This document shows positions 41,401 through 56,400 of a stretch of DNA of 64,000 nt, in pieces; positions within the stretch are counted from its first letter, which is position 1, and each line of letters begins with the position of its first letter. Both the position numbers and the translations under genes were made by a program. The notes below the pieces were generated by a model. It was not told where the DNA came from and did no database searches. It saw only the letters and a program-made list of their open reading frames with translations. This stretch comes from PFJX01 sp031426735 (GTDB lineage: Bacteria > Pseudomonadota > Gammaproteobacteria > Burkholderiales > Thiobacillaceae). The stretch lies in NCBI GenBank assembly GCA_031426735.1, contig JASJPK010000107.1, positions 18,170-82,169 on the forward strand, written 5' to 3'.

Positions 41401-44400
41401 GCGGGGACCAAAGCCATCAACATCGGCGAGGACGGTCGCGTCCTGATGAACGCCGGCAGCACGCTGAAGATCAGCGACGGTTATGTCGCTTCCAACGGTC
41501 GCATCGATCTCAACGCCGGCGTGGATATGTCCTGGACGCGCGCGCTGCTGGAAGGCGACATCCTGCAGACGCAACTGCAGGGCGGCAGCATCACCATTTC
41601 CGGGCAGGGCCTGCTCGATGCCGGCGGCGCGGTGAAGATCCAGGCCGGCGGCGACGTGGTGCTCGACGCCGACGCCACGCTGGCCGGTCCGCGTAGCGTC
41701 CTGGTGCCGGTCTACACCACCGTCGCGGAGACCGTGGATGTGGTGACCGGCTATCGCCAGATCGCGGATGGCCAGATCCAGGTGGAGGAGACTTCCTGGA
41801 CCACGACGATGATCACCGAGCTGGTCGACACCGAGAAGGTCGTCACCGGCAGCGAATACAACACGATGAACGTGAGCTTGTCGCAGATCGGTTACTACAA
41901 CCCGAACGCGCCCACAGGCGAGAAGTTCCGCGAAGTGCTGATCGAAGGGCTGGATTACCACAACACCGGCTCATCCGCCGACGGCGTCCCGGTCGTCAAC
42001 TGGACGAATGCCGGCAACTCCGAGTTGCCCGGCCGCTCGGCAAGTGCTGTCACGCTTAATTACGATCAGGTCAACAAGACCAACCAGAACAGCTACAAGG
42101 AGTTCACCCAGCTTTCCGACGCTCAGCGCCAGGCGGTGCTCAACGCCACCGGTTACAAGCCGCTGTATCAGTTCGTCTACACCGACCCGGTCACGCATCG
42201 GGTACAGAACGGCACCGCCAGCGATACCCCCTGGACGCCGAAATGGGCGAGCAATGCGCAGGTGGTCGATTACGTCGATGTCGACGGCTGGCGCGACATG
42301 TATATCCGCATGCCGCAAGGAGCGAAGGAAAACATCCTCAACATCATCAGTCAGGGCGAGGCGAAATACCTGACCGGCGACACGACGATCAATGGCGAGA
42401 ACGACGCCAGCTGGGTGACGTTGGACCAAAACAACGCGCCCACCGGTGAAAAGGTCGGCCGCTACATCGATACCGCCAAGGTGACCTACACCCAGGACAA
42501 GTCGGTGATGGAGTACAGCAACGTCACCACCAACCCGGATGACAACTGGAATGCGAGCTGGACCCTGAACAGCACCAACAACGACGGTTACGTAGGGCGC
42601 TGGTCGGTGAAATACGTCACCGGTTCCGGCGACCGGGTGTTCGATGTCAGCGACCGATCCACCGCCGAATCGGTGATGGATCGCGCACCGACCTGGGTCT
42701 GGCAGGCGACCAGCAGCGGCGACTACACCATCAGCAGCGGCGTCGACCTGAACCAGCGCGGCGATTACAAGGTTTACAGCGGCGACAACTACACCAATTC
42801 CAACAATATTCTTGCCGCCGATACCTGGTACAGCGTGCTCGAAAACAACACCGATACCAGTTTCCTGAGCAAGAACGGCTATACCGTCGCCTTTACCGCG
42901 CTGGACAGTTTCGGCGCGGGCGGCGGCGCTGCTGTCGTCTATGCCGCCGGTTCGGAATCGCACCGCGCCGGCATGTTCGGCATGACCTACTCCTACACGA
43001 CCGGCTGGACGGTGGTCGATATGGGGTATGTCAACGACTACGATTTCACCGAGTGGGGCTGGGAACAGTGGCCGAACCATGCCGGCAACGTCAGTTACGA
43101 CCATGGCTGGGGCGACCGCAATTTCATCCAGAGCTACGCCAATACCTATGGCAACAGCAACGTGCAGAGCCAGGCCTGGGAATCGGACGAGGGCGCCTGG
43201 GAACGCAACAACCTGAACCTGCAGATGCGCTGGCGCGAATCCGTCAACGTTGCGCATACCGAGACCTACGACGATTACGTCTACAACTGGGCCTCGCAGT
43301 GGCACGACGTTTACGATCGACGCGACCAGTTCCAGTTCCAGGTGGTCACCATGCCCACCGAGATCGTCGACTACCGGCCGATCTACGAGACCAGCACGCA
43401 GGACGTGATGGTGGTCAACATGAAGGACGTCACGGTCTGGAAGACGGTGCCGATCATCGAGCAGCAGACCGTGTTGCGCACCAGCGTGACGCTGGAAAGT
43501 TCGCTTGCGCGCGGCGGCGACTTCAGCGGCGAATCGATCCACGGCGCCAGCATCACCATCGACGCCGGCGGCGCGACGCGCCTGTCCGGCAAGCTGGCGG
43601 CGGATACCACGCTCGATATCGATGCCGATACGTTGTTGCAGATCAAGGGCAACATCCCGGCCAGCGGCGGCAGCAACCCGATTGAAGCCAGGCTGAGCGC
43701 GGCCAGCATCGACCTGCATGCCGGCGAGAATCTGATGCTCGATGGCACGGCTCGGCTATCCGCCAGCGCCACCAGTGGAAATTCCATCGTCCTCGATTCC
43801 AGCCGCGACATGACCTTGGGCGGCGAAGTGCTGGCCGCCGACGGCGCCGGCATCGACATCAATGCCGACCGCAATATCGTGCTGAGCGGCCGCATCACGG
43901 CCGGGGTCATCACGCTGGATGCCGGCGATGGCGTCAGCCAGGACGGCGGCATCGCCGGCGACGCCGATGCTTTCCTGAAAGCGACCAGCGGCGATCTTTC
44001 GCTGACCGCCGGTCTCTATGGCGGCAACATCATTCTTAACGGCTCGACGCTGGAGGCGGCGGCCAGCGGCCACAAGGTCGACCTGAACGCCGCCGGCGGC
44101 TATATCCAGCAAGTCGATCAGACCCTCAGCGGCAACAGCGTGACCGCCACCCAGGCATCCGGCCGCATCACGGCCGACTGGCTGGAGGCCGATGCCGACA
44201 ACGGCATGACCCTGAACGCCAACGTGTTGTTTGTCGATCTCGATCTGGCCGGCGCCGGCAATATCGAACTCACCAACCAGCAGAGCCTGGACCTGTCGCA
44301 TGCGGTCACCGCCGACGGTTCGATTGCAGTGACCGTGTTCGGCGACATGATCGTGACCGATGTGCGCACGCTGGGCAGCAGCGATCGCAACGACGTCATC

Positions 44401-47400
44401 CTGACCACGCATGATTTGACGCTGACCAGTTCGGCCGACATTACCGTGATCAACCTGCGCAACGGCGCGCGCGGCGACCTGACGTTCAACATCGAAGGCC
44501 AGATCGACATCGACGGCGACTCGATCCTGATGGCGGATGCCCTCAGCATCAAAGTGGCCGGCGCGCTGACCCTGACCACCTATGTCAACAGCCTGACCGT
44601 CGAAACCACGCGCAGCGGCGATGTCGATATCACCCAGGTCAACAGCGAAAACGAGGCAGGGGATGTGCTGACCCGTAACCTCACGCTGACCAAGGTGTGG
44701 ATCGCCGAGGGCGATTTCGATCTGAAAGCGGGCGATTTCGTCAACGGCATCGGCGGCAAGGTCGATGTCGCCGATGTGCGCATCCTGTCCAACAAGGATG
44801 CGCTCAACGACACCGACGCCGATATCGACATCAAGGCGGTGGGCGACATCCTGGTGCGTTATGCCTCGGCCGGCGTCTACACCGAAAGCGATGACGACAA
44901 ACCCGTCGTGCAGGCCGAGGACAGCGCCGACGGCGCTGCGGTCAGCTATTCCAATACCAGTTCCGCAGGCGACATCCGTCTCGAATCGACGGCCGGCCGC
45001 ATCGGCGAAACCTACAGCGACGAGCATGTCGACATCGTCGCCGATCGGCTCACGCTGCTGGCCGACAGCGGCATCACCGCGCTGGAAATGGCGGTCAACA
45101 GCCTGGATGCCACCACCACCTCCGGCAACATCGAGCTGACCGATTTCGACGGCCATATCGAAAGCGCCAAGGGGCTGGACATCATCAACGCCGTCACCGC
45201 AATCGGCGGCGTCAACAGCAACAGCCTGGTCAGCATCGTCGCCGCAGGCGACATCAGGGTCGGCGCCGACGCCCATATCGCCGGCGACACCATCCGCCTG
45301 ACCAGCCAGACCGGCAGCATCCGGGTCGATGCGCCCAGCACCGGCGACTCGCTCAGCTACAGCCGCGGCATCGCGTTCGAGGCGGCACAATCGATCCAGC
45401 TTTACCGCTTCTTCAATGCGCCCGAACTGATCGAGTACAAGGCCGGCGACTACTTCCAGTTCGGTACCGGCAGCGACGTCACCCGCCTGCTGCCCAGCAC
45501 GATTTCCGCCGATACGGTGATTCTGCATACCGGCAGTTCGCTCAGCTTCGGTTCCGGCGTCGGCAACGTCGCCATCAATCCGGCGCATGTGTCGGATAGC
45601 GGCCATGACCGCACCCTCAACCTGGCCAACATGACCGTGGTCAACGGAGGTAATTACACCGTCAATATCGATGGCGTCGCCAATAGCTATACCGCGGACG
45701 GCACCGCCACCCTGGCCGAGATCGTTTCCGGCCTGAGCGTGGCGCTGGCCGGCTATTCAGCCAGCGCTGCCGGTAACACCATTACCCTGGCTGCCAATGC
45801 CGGGCGTTCCGCCATCTCGATCTATCAGGCCGCTTCGATTGCCGCCAACAAGCGGCTCGAACTAGTCGCCGGGCAGGATCTCACCCTGCTCGGCACGATT
45901 GGCATCAAGTCCGCCTACTACGCCGGCGGCGATGATGCCGACAGCAAGATCGACAGCGTCCTGCTGCAGGCGGAAGGCCGGCGCGACACCATGCAGGCAA
46001 TCCGTTTCAACGACGATGCCGACACCGCCGATACGCTGTACGAGACGCAGGGCATCGCCGATTACACCGGCGATGGCGACATGAACGATGTCTATCACGA
46101 GATCACCTACAACGCCGATTACAACGGCGACGGCGACAAGTTCGACATCGTGTACGAGTCGTTCGACAACATCGACTGGAATAACGATGGCGACAAGCTG
46201 GATAAACTCAGCGAGTACACCCGCCATCTGGACAAGAACCTTGACGGCATCTATTCGCCCGATCTGTATGAATATGTGCAGAACGACTACAACGGCGACG
46301 GCGATTTCAATGACATTCTGGTCGAAGGCAGTATTGCCCGCCCGACCGGCTTCCTGAATCTGACCCTGACTACTGCCGGCGGTGCGACAGAAGCGCTGCC
46401 GACGTCGTCGTTCGAACTGCGTGCCCTGCGCGACATCACGCTCAACCTGGGCAGCAGCCTGACCCTGACCGGCTTCGTCGGTGGTGTCGAAGGCTACGCT
46501 TCGGCCGAGAACGTCAGTTTCGATATCCACGGCACGCTCACCGTGCTGGGCGGCATCGTTGCGGCCGACGCCAATAGAGGCAACCTGGTTATCGAAGCCA
46601 ACTCGATCACCGCCGATGGCGCCTCCGTCTTCATCGCCGATTCGCTGGACATCCGCGCGACCAATGGCGTGCAACTGAATACCCTGATCAACCGACTCTC
46701 GGTTGAATCCACCCTCGCCGGCGCGATCAGCGTCAATGAGGCGACCACGCTGGTGGTGGATCGCATCGTTGCGGCCGATGGCGCAATCACGGTCAAGGCC
46801 GGTGACGACCTGTATATCCGCGATATCCGCAATATCGCCGGCGGCGATGCCATCGTGGTCATGGCGGGCGACCTGATCTATGTCGACCGCATCGAGGCGG
46901 GAACCTCGGAAGGGACCCAGAAGACCGCCGGCAGCACCATCACGGTGGATGCCAAGACCATGGCCTACGAATGGGGCGCGCTGGTCGACGGATTGCCGGT
47001 TGCAGTCAGCAATACCACCGAAGCAGCGGCGCAGACGCAGACCACGACATTGACTTTCGCCAACACCACGCCGGGTGTCGGCGACGTGTTCAGTATCGAT
47101 ACCGGCAACTTCCAGTATCAGGTGACCTATGGCGAAGTGGTCAACAGCATCACCGCCAACTCCTGGGCGACCATCCTGAATGCGCTCAAGTTCAAGATCG
47201 AGCAGGGCGAGGCCTTCGTCATCACCGTCAACAGCGGCGCGCGTTCGCTGGCGCTGGCGTCGACCCTCGCGTTCAGCGCGACCGCTGCGACCACCGATGT
47301 CATCGCAGGTAGCGGCGGCGCCAGCATCAATGCCGCCGGCGCAAATGCCGAGGTGGATCGCAGTCTCGATCTGACTGGCCTGACGGTCGCCAACAATGCG

Positions 47401-50400
47401 ACCTACACCGTCAACATCGGCGGCGCCAGGATCAACTACGCCGCCGATGCCAACGCCACGCTGGCGGAAATCGTCAGCGGCCTGAAGGCGTCCATCGACG
47501 GACATACGAGCTATGTCGCGACCGCCGCCGGCAACGTCATCACGATCGTCAGCGGTGCCGGCGACCAGGTCATCACGCTGGATATCGCGCAACCGCTCGC
47601 TGCCGTCGTCGGCACCGGCACGACCGCCGCCCAGGCGCAGGTCAGCCAGTTGCAGTTCAGCGCCCACACCTACGCCAAGGGCGAATCGGTGATCGTCTGG
47701 GCGGCGGGGCGTCAGTACATGGCCACTGCCAGCGTCGACAACACCACGCAGTCTTCGTTGCTGAGCGCCATTGCCGACCAGATTCAGGCCTATACCCGCT
47801 CCAGCGTGAACGCCGGTGCCAACGGCAACGCCCTGACGCTGACCGCGAAAGCGAGCAACGAAACGTTCGAGGCGAGCGGCTATGTCGCCGCGTTCGATCA
47901 AACCGCCGCAGATCTGTTCTCGTACTCGATGACCGTCAATATGGCGGCCAGCGGGGTGGCGAAAGTCGCGCCGAAAGTGCTGACCAGTATGTCCGACACC
48001 GGTGTGTTCGATGAACTGGAAGTCAAGTTCACCGTGGCCGGTAGCGGCGGATTGATCGTCGGCGACACCACCGTCACCCAGTTGACCGACGCGGCCAGCG
48101 GCAGCGGCGCCTATAACGCCAGTGTCTCGACCACGCCGGCCGGCATTGCTACGCCACAGCAGAACGAGATCGCTTTCGGCGATGTGCTGGGCGCCAATCG
48201 GCGCTTCACCATCACGCTGGATGCGCAGGATTACGTGCTCGACACCAGTTCAACCGACTGGAGCGTGGTGCTGGCCGCGCTCGATGCCCTGCTGGAGCCG
48301 CATGTCGACGATGTCGCAAGCGACGCCAGCGCGCAGAAACTGACGCTCAGCGATGCTTCCGGATTCACGTTGGGCACGGTCAAGGTCGAAGTGATTACGC
48401 CGACTTCGCCGCTCAGCGGCGCGGTCAGCTCGGACGGCAGCGTGCCGGACGCAATGGCGGGAACAACGGCCACGCAGGTTTCCGATCTCACTTTCAGCGG
48501 TGCGCTTCCGCTCGCGAACACCCAGTACACCGTGCTGATCAATGACCATGCCTATACGGCGCGGGTCGGCGGCAACCATCTGCTCTACCTCACCGGAGCG
48601 GACACGGCGGATATCTGGGTGGATACCTCGGCCGCGATCGGCGGCATCAGCGCGGTCAACAGCAGCGGCATCAACGCCGCCGACATCGCCGACGTCGATT
48701 ACGACCGCAGCATCGATCTCAGCGGTTTGACGGTCGCTAACGCCACCGCCTACACGATTCGGATCGGCACGGTCGACTGCACCTACACTTCGGACGCCGA
48801 CGCCACGCTGGCTGAAATCGTCACCGGGATGCGCAACGCGATCGACGGCAAGGCGGAATTCGTCGCCGCCGCGCCGGCCGGCAACGTCATCACGGTCACC
48901 AGCGGCGCCGGTACGGCCAGCATCAGCAAGACCGCCGGTGGCGGTGCGATTGCGGTCAACACCGCCGATATCGCCGACCCGGACTATGACCGCAGCATCG
49001 ACCTGACCGGCGTCACGGCCGTGCGCGGCGGTGTCTATACCGTCAATCTCGGCACGGACCCGTTTGCCTACACGGCTGTACGCGGCGACAAGCTGGACGA
49101 TATCGGCGGCCAGTTGGCCAGCCTGATCAATGCTTCCGCGAGCTACAACGCCAGCTACGACAACGCGACCGACGTCATCACCGTCACCAGCGGCGCCGGC
49201 GTCAAGGCCATCACGCTCACCGGCTCCGGCCCGGTCGGCGGCGCAGATCTGATCAGCGTCGGCGGCTCCGACACCACCGATGCCGGCCGCGTGCTCAATC
49301 TGTCCTCGCTGTCGCCGGTCAACAACGGGGTCTACACCGTTCATATCGGCGCCAACCCGTATACCTATACCGCCGACGGCAGCGCCACGCTGACGGAAAT
49401 CACCAACGGACTGAAAGCCGCGATCGGCGCATCCGCCACCGCGCATAACAACACGGTGAGCGCGACCTGGGCTTCGCTGCTGGGCGAACTCGAAGCGCAG
49501 ATCGAAGCAGGTGAACCCGTCGCCGTGACCGTCGGCCAGAAGGCCGATGGCAGCGCCAGCGCGAGTTCGCTCAAGCTGGTCGCGGAGGCGGCGAACACCG
49601 CGTTCGTCATGGAGCGCGTCTTCGTGACGCCGACTGCTGCGATAGAAAGCGATGGCTCGGTGCCGTCCACCTTTGCCGCCGTCGGCGTCAAACAGCAAAG
49701 CATCATCGACTTCGGCGACCCGAGCATCCAGGGCGATACCGAGTTGACCGTGGTGATCAACGGCACGCCGATCAGCGTATCGACCAATGGCACGCCGATT
49801 GCCATGTCGGCGGCGGCGCCGCAATTCCCGGGCGTGCCGACCACCATCGCCGTTTCCGGCGGTACGATCACCTATCCCGACAGCGTCGACCCGGTGGCCG
49901 GTCGCGGTTACCTGGTCATTGTCGACGGCAAGCGTTATAACGCCACCGCGACGGGAACCTCCTGGGCGCAGGTGCTGGGCGATCTGGAAAGTGCAATCGA
50001 AGCCGGCGTCGGCGGCGATGTGACCTATGACGCTAGCGCGCAGACATTGACGATTCCGGTCGGCCTCGTCACCTTCGCCGCAGTCGCTCCGACCAAGACC
50101 TGGACCGAGTTGCTCGGCGAGATGGAAACCGCCCTCGTGGCAACCAATCTGGTGACGGTGGCGAAAGACATCAATCTGCGCACCCTGACGCTGACTGGTG
50201 TTGCCAACGATACCGACTTCAGCATCGACACGGTGTCGTTCAGCCAGCTCGACAGCGTCATCGACGATGGGGTCAATCCGACCACCGCGGCAGGAACCAG
50301 CATCAAGCAGGTCAGTTCGATCCAGTTCAGCGAATCCGCGGCGCCGGCGAATGGTTATACCTATTCCGTCACGGTCAATTCGCACGTCTATGCCGTGCTG

Positions 50401-53400
50401 GTCGATGGCACCGATGTGCAGGCGCAATGGCATACGGCCGACAACAAGGGCGTGCTGGACAAACTCGGCACGGCGATCGATGCCGGCGAAGCAATCGGTG
50501 CCAGCGTCGACGCGGCCAACCGCAAGCTGACGTTGACGGCGGATGCGTTCAACACCGCATTCAGCGTGGATGCGGTGACGGTCAGCCAATCTTCGGCCAC
50601 CGAAGTGGTCGGCGCGTCGTCGCAGAAATCGTTGCAAAGCGCGGTCACCGGCGGCGCCCAGAGCAGCAGTCTGGATTTCACCTCGACGCTGCATAGCGCC
50701 AGCCTGAAATACACGGTCACCATCGGCGGCGTCGCGTTCACGACGACCGGCGATGCAAGCAAGGCCAGCGCGCTGACCGCCTTGGCCGGCAAGATCAACC
50801 ATGCAACGACCGGCAGTACCTTCGCGACCGCCGCGGTGGTCGGTGATGCGCTGAGCCTGACCGGCGAAACCGATGGCGTCTCCTTCCTGGTCAGCGGGGC
50901 CGCGTCCGATACCGCGCTGGGTTCGCCGACCAATCCGAAAGTGTTCGATGGCAGCAAGGTCGTCATCGTGCCGGACCGCGATCCGGGCAGTTACGGCATG
51001 AAGGTGACCGGTAGCCTGACCGTGGTGAATCTGCCGACCAACGCGGGAGAAACGATCAATCTGATCGCCGGCGACGGCGTCGGCACGGGCGACCTGGTGG
51101 TGGTCTCCGCCCTCGATGTCGGCAGCACGGGTACCGTGATTCTCAGTGCCGATGGCGGCGTCACGCTGGGCGGCAAGGTGACCGCGGGCACCCTCGAAGT
51201 GAGCTCGGGCAAGAACCTGACCATCACCTCCGAAGTCGGCAGCATGCAGGTGACCATGACCGGCGATGGCGACCTCACGGTATTCCAGACCGGCGCACTC
51301 ACCATCGGCAGCATCACGCTGCCGGGCAGTGAAGCCTTTACTGGACGCAACATCACGCTGGTCGCCGACGGCGACATCTCCATCGGCAGCATTGCAGGCT
51401 TCGCCGGCAATCTGACCATCACCTCCAGAAGCGGCGACATCAGCATCACCAGCCTCAACGGTGCCGGCGGCGTCACGCTGTCCGCCCTGGCTGGCGCGGT
51501 CAACCTGGGCGACGCGACGCATAGCATCGAAGCCGATACGCTGAACATCGTCGCCAAGGATGGCATCAGCATCTACGAAGCGGATGCCGTCACCATCGAG
51601 CAGATCGAGAGCAGCGATGACGATGCGGTGTTCGTTCAGGCCGGCGGCACGCTGACGCTGAACGGCGCCATTACGGCCGCCGGCAGCAACGCAGTCAGCC
51701 TGACGACCACGGCGGGGGCGATCGAGCTCAACCAGGCCATTACCACGGCGACCGGTCATGTCACCGTGCATGCCGCGGCGGGCATGGCACTCTCCGAGCA
51801 GGGCGATATCGTCAGCATCGGCGGCAACATCGACCTCGACGCCGGCAGCGGCGCCATGACCATGACCGGTGAGACCTTCGTCGATGCCGGCAGCGGCACG
51901 CTCGATCTCGACGCCGGCGGCGCGATCACGCTGGGCAAACTGCGCACCACCAATATCGCCGATGTCACCATTACCTCGGGTGGTGTGGTCGACGGCGGCG
52001 AGGGCAGTTCCGACATCATCGCCAGGGATGCGCGCCTGTTCATTGTCGCCAGCGGCGGCATCGGCTCGGCCGGCAATGCCATCGAGACCGAAGTGGCGCG
52101 TCTGAATTTCACCAACAACGGCAGCGGCGATGTGGCAATCGAGGATGTCGATGGCCTCATCCTCGACATGGTCGATCAGAACGCCGGCGGCAGCGTCAGC
52201 ATCTCGACCCTCAACGGCGCCATCGTCACCGCAGCCGGCGGCGCCGGTGTGACCGCCACCAGTGGCGCGGTCAGCCTCTATGCCGGCGGCGCGGGCGGCA
52301 TCATCACGCTCAGCGCCGACGTAAGCACCAGCGGCGGCGGCGTTTCGCTGACCGCCGAAGACGGCGATATCACGCTGGATGACGCCGGCGTGCGCGTGGC
52401 CGGTGCCGGCGACATCACGATCAAGATTCCGCGCGGCGGCCTGGTCAATGCCACCACCGAAGTGGTCGATGGCGCATACACCCGCGTCGCCGGCTGGCTG
52501 ACCGTGGCGGATGGCGCCGATGAAGGCACCGAGCGCGATTTCAATCCCGAACTGCAATGGCTGATGCGCCAGGGCATGTTCTCGGTGGACGCGCAGACCG
52601 GCGAGGTGATCGCCGCGCACGTACCGAGTTACCTGGAAGCCTCGCACCTGTACAACGGCACCGTGCTGCGCGCCGCCAATGGCGCTTTCCTGCAGACCGC
52701 CGATGGCGACCTGCGCATCGTCGTGCGGGACGAGATCGGCACCCGGGTCGACGGTTTCCTGTTCAGTCCGCTGGCCATCGTGGTCGATGCCGTGGAACTG
52801 ACCGCGGCCAGCAGCGAGCGCCAGGATGTGATCGTCCTGACCACGTCCGATGTGGAAGTGGCAACGGACAGCACGGTGTCCGGCAGCAAGGGCGGCACCA
52901 CCGAAGCATCCAGCCTGTCCGGCGACCAGACCATCAGCGGTGCGGTGGACGCCAGCGGCAAGGACATCACCATCCGTGGCAACGACGTGGAAATCGCCGC
53001 CGACATGCGCAGTGCCGGCGCCGTGGTGTCCTTCGTACCGCTGAATCCGTCCACCGATATCGTGCTGGGCGACGCCTTGTCCGCCGGAACGGTGTTCGAC
53101 GGCACCAGCCGCACGGCGCTGAGCGACACGATGTACCTCAACAATTCCGAACTGGCGCACTTGCAGGACGGATTCAACGAGATCGTGATCGGCGGCGAGG
53201 ATGGCAGTTACAACATCTATATCAGCGAGACCGGCGCCACCTCGACCACGATCACGCTGAACGACAATCTGACCTTGCGCACGCCATCGCTGGGCGGCGA
53301 AGTCCATATCGAGCGGCCTATCGTGCTGCTGGGCGGCTCCTCTCTGGTCATCGACGGCTCCGGCCATACCACGACGATCTCGGCCGACATCACGACCTCC

Positions 53401-56400
53401 AACGACGCCATCGTCAACGATTCGATGCTGATCGTCGGCGACCGCATCATCACGGCGGGCAGCGATGGCACCGGCAATATCCAGTTGGGCGCCAGTTCGG
53501 CGCACTGGCTGGATGGCGACGGCGACACCGACGCCGACACACTGTCGCTGTACGCGCCAGGCAATGTGCGCCTGTATGGCGCGCTGGGTGTTGTGGATGC
53601 GCTGGAAAACCTGATCATCGGCGGGGTGGATGTCAGCGGTACGTTGAACAATCCGGATAACGTGACATTCGACGGTGAAGTCATCCTGAACGGGGATATC
53701 ACCATTACCGCGACCGGTACGGTGACCTTCCGCCAGGCGGTCACCTTGAACAACGGCGGCGACCTGAAGATCTTCGGCGCCAGTCAGGTCGTGTTCGAGC
53801 GGGGCGTGGTACTCAACGGCGGCGGCGATCTGTTCGTCGAAGCCGACGAGATCAGCTTCCTGTGGGGCGGCGAATCCGTCGTCGGCAGCGGCGTCATGAC
53901 GCTGCGTCCGACCACGGTGAGCGCGGCCATCGAAATCGGCACGCCGGCCTTCAGCAACACCGCGTCGACGTTGAATATCGATATCAACGAGATCCAGGCC
54001 TTTGCGGAAGGCTTCAGCAAGATCGTCATCGGCCACGAAAGCGGCGGCCATGCCGTCAGCAATGCCGGCGCGGTGCGCGTCGGCGCGATGAACGTGGCCG
54101 GCCAGCCGATGCTGCGCGACAGCATGGAAATCTACGGCGGCAGCGTCGTCGTTGAGGACTACGCGAGTGCGAACTACACCTTGCTGGTCAACGGCGACAT
54201 CAAGCTCGACGCCGTCAACGACATCAACATCTACAACAAGATCGAAGCGCGTACCGGTGCCGGCACGATGCACGACATCGTGCTGTATTCGGAAAGCGGC
54301 GCGATCACCCAGTCCAACAGTCTGGACGACGGCAGTACCGGCGAAGCGATCCGCGCCGCCGACCTCAACGTGCGCGCGGCGACCGGCATTACGCTGGCCT
54401 ATACGGAAGTGAGCACGCTGACCGCGCTGAATACCGGCGCCAGCGGCGATATCGTCATCAACGAGACGGCGGCGGGCGGCGATATCGGCATCGTCTCGCT
54501 GATCCAGCAGAACGCCGCCGGTTCCGGCGATATCGTGCTGACGACCGCATCCGGCACGATCACCGTGTTGGCCGCAGGCAGCGGCATCGATGCGGCGGGG
54601 CAGGGCGATATCGACCTGATCGCGGCAGGCAGCGACAAGCAGATCCTGGTCAACGATGCATTGACAACCACGACCGGCGCGATCTTCCTGAGCGCCACCG
54701 GCGACATCGTCAATACCGACGATGCCGGCAACGACGGTACGCTGACCACTGTGGGCGGCCTGATCCAGATCGCTTCCAGCGCTGGCGACATCGTCCAGGC
54801 GGGCGACATGGACTCGACCGGCGCGCTGATCGATCTGTCGGCGGCGGGCAACATCGTCATGAACGATGGCGTCAAACTGACCTCGCTGAATGCGGGCGAT
54901 ACCGGCGCCGTCCGCATGAGCGCCGGCCTGTCGATCACGCTCAGCCTGATCGAGGCAGACGGCTCGATCGGACTGACCGCGCTGATGGGCGGCATCGGCG
55001 ATGGACGCAGCGTGACGGGCGGCCTCGGCGAAGGCCTCAACATCGATGGCGATAGTGCTGCCGTGGCATTCGACGCGGCGACCGGCATCGGCACCGGCAC
55101 GGCGGCGATCCAGACCCAGGTGAAAGCGATCAGCGCCAGCAATGCCCTCAGTGGCGGCCTGTATCTGCATGAAACCACCGCGCTGGAAATTCAGGCGGCG
55201 GCGGGTGCGCATGCCATCGACCTGGGCGGCGACAGCGGCAACATGAGCGTGGTCACCGTCAATGGCGGCATCAGCGTCCTCGACGCCATCCGCAGCACCG
55301 GCGACAGCGGCAACCTGCTGCTCGTGGCGGGAGAAACGGCGGAAGGCACGGCGGCCAACGTCGATATCCGTTCCGACATCACTTCCAGTTTCGGCAGCCT
55401 CAGCCTCCTGGCCAAGGACAGCATCCTGATCGACAACCTGGGCGCGGAGTCCGGCACGATACAGACGCTGGCAACCGGTCAGACGCTGGATCTGCTCGCC
55501 GACGACGCGATTACCTTCGAAGCCAACGCGCAGTTGCTGACCAACAGCGGCAATGTGCGCCTGGAAAGCAGCGCGGGCAGCACCTCGCTCGGGGTCATCA
55601 ACGCCGGCGCCGGCAACGTCAGCATCAAGGCGGGCGATCAGATCCTCGACGTGCAAGGCGACGACCTCAGTCCGAGCCGGACTATCAATATCCTGGCTGG
55701 CGGTCTGCGCCTCGAAGCGGTCAATGGCATCGGCACGTCCAGCGCGGAAGTCGAAACCGAGACCGGCAGCATCGCAATCAGCGTTTCCGCCGGCAGTGCC
55801 TGGCTGAATGAACAGGATGGTCTGTCGATCGGCTCTGTCGCAGCCGTCTCCATCAATCGTGTCGGCGTCGATGGCAACACCAGCGCCAGCGGCGATGCGG
55901 GCGATCTGGCGGGGATGCACATCGTCAATGGCGCCTCCCTGGTGCTCACCTCGGGCGGCAACACCGTTCTGAATCAGGCATTGCATGCCACCGGAACCGG
56001 CAACATCCTGATCAGCGTCAGCGGCACGCTCGACCTCAATGCCGGTGTAAGCGCCGAAGGCGGCCATATCAGCATCCTGGCGACCGGCGCAATGACCCAA
56101 TCCGCAGCGGGCGACATCGCCACCAGCGGCAGCGGCACGATAGACGTGCAGGCCGCCAGCATTGCGATGGCCGACGGTGCCGGTGCCAGCACGGGCAGCG
56201 GCAACATCCGCTACGCCGCGACCGGCGCCATCCAGTTGGGTGCGTTGAGCACCGGCGGCAACGTCAGCCTGAGCGGCAGCGCGATCAGCGACGCCGATGC
56301 CGGCGCCAGCCTCAACGTCAGCGCCAACCAGCTCAAGCTGAATGTCGGCAACGGATTTGGCGTGGCGGGTAACGCCATTGAAACGACGGTCGTCACGCTC

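Larger units (their letters stand above)
39361..49440 (+). repeat. D-R-S-[IL]-D-L-[ST] modules, about nine copies
   Basis: Modules of about 75-95 residues follow D-R-[ST]-[IL]-[DN]-[LF]-[ST]-x-[LV]-T, Y-x-V-x-[IL]-x-G/D, [FY]-x-Y-T-A, T-L-A-[ED]-I, then S-G-A-G. Copies begin near 39361, 39649, 40834, 41200, 45607, 47356, 48703, 48988 and 49285. They are separated by other beta-solenoid sequence in the first half and become nearly tandem at 48703-49440. Confidence 0.8.
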
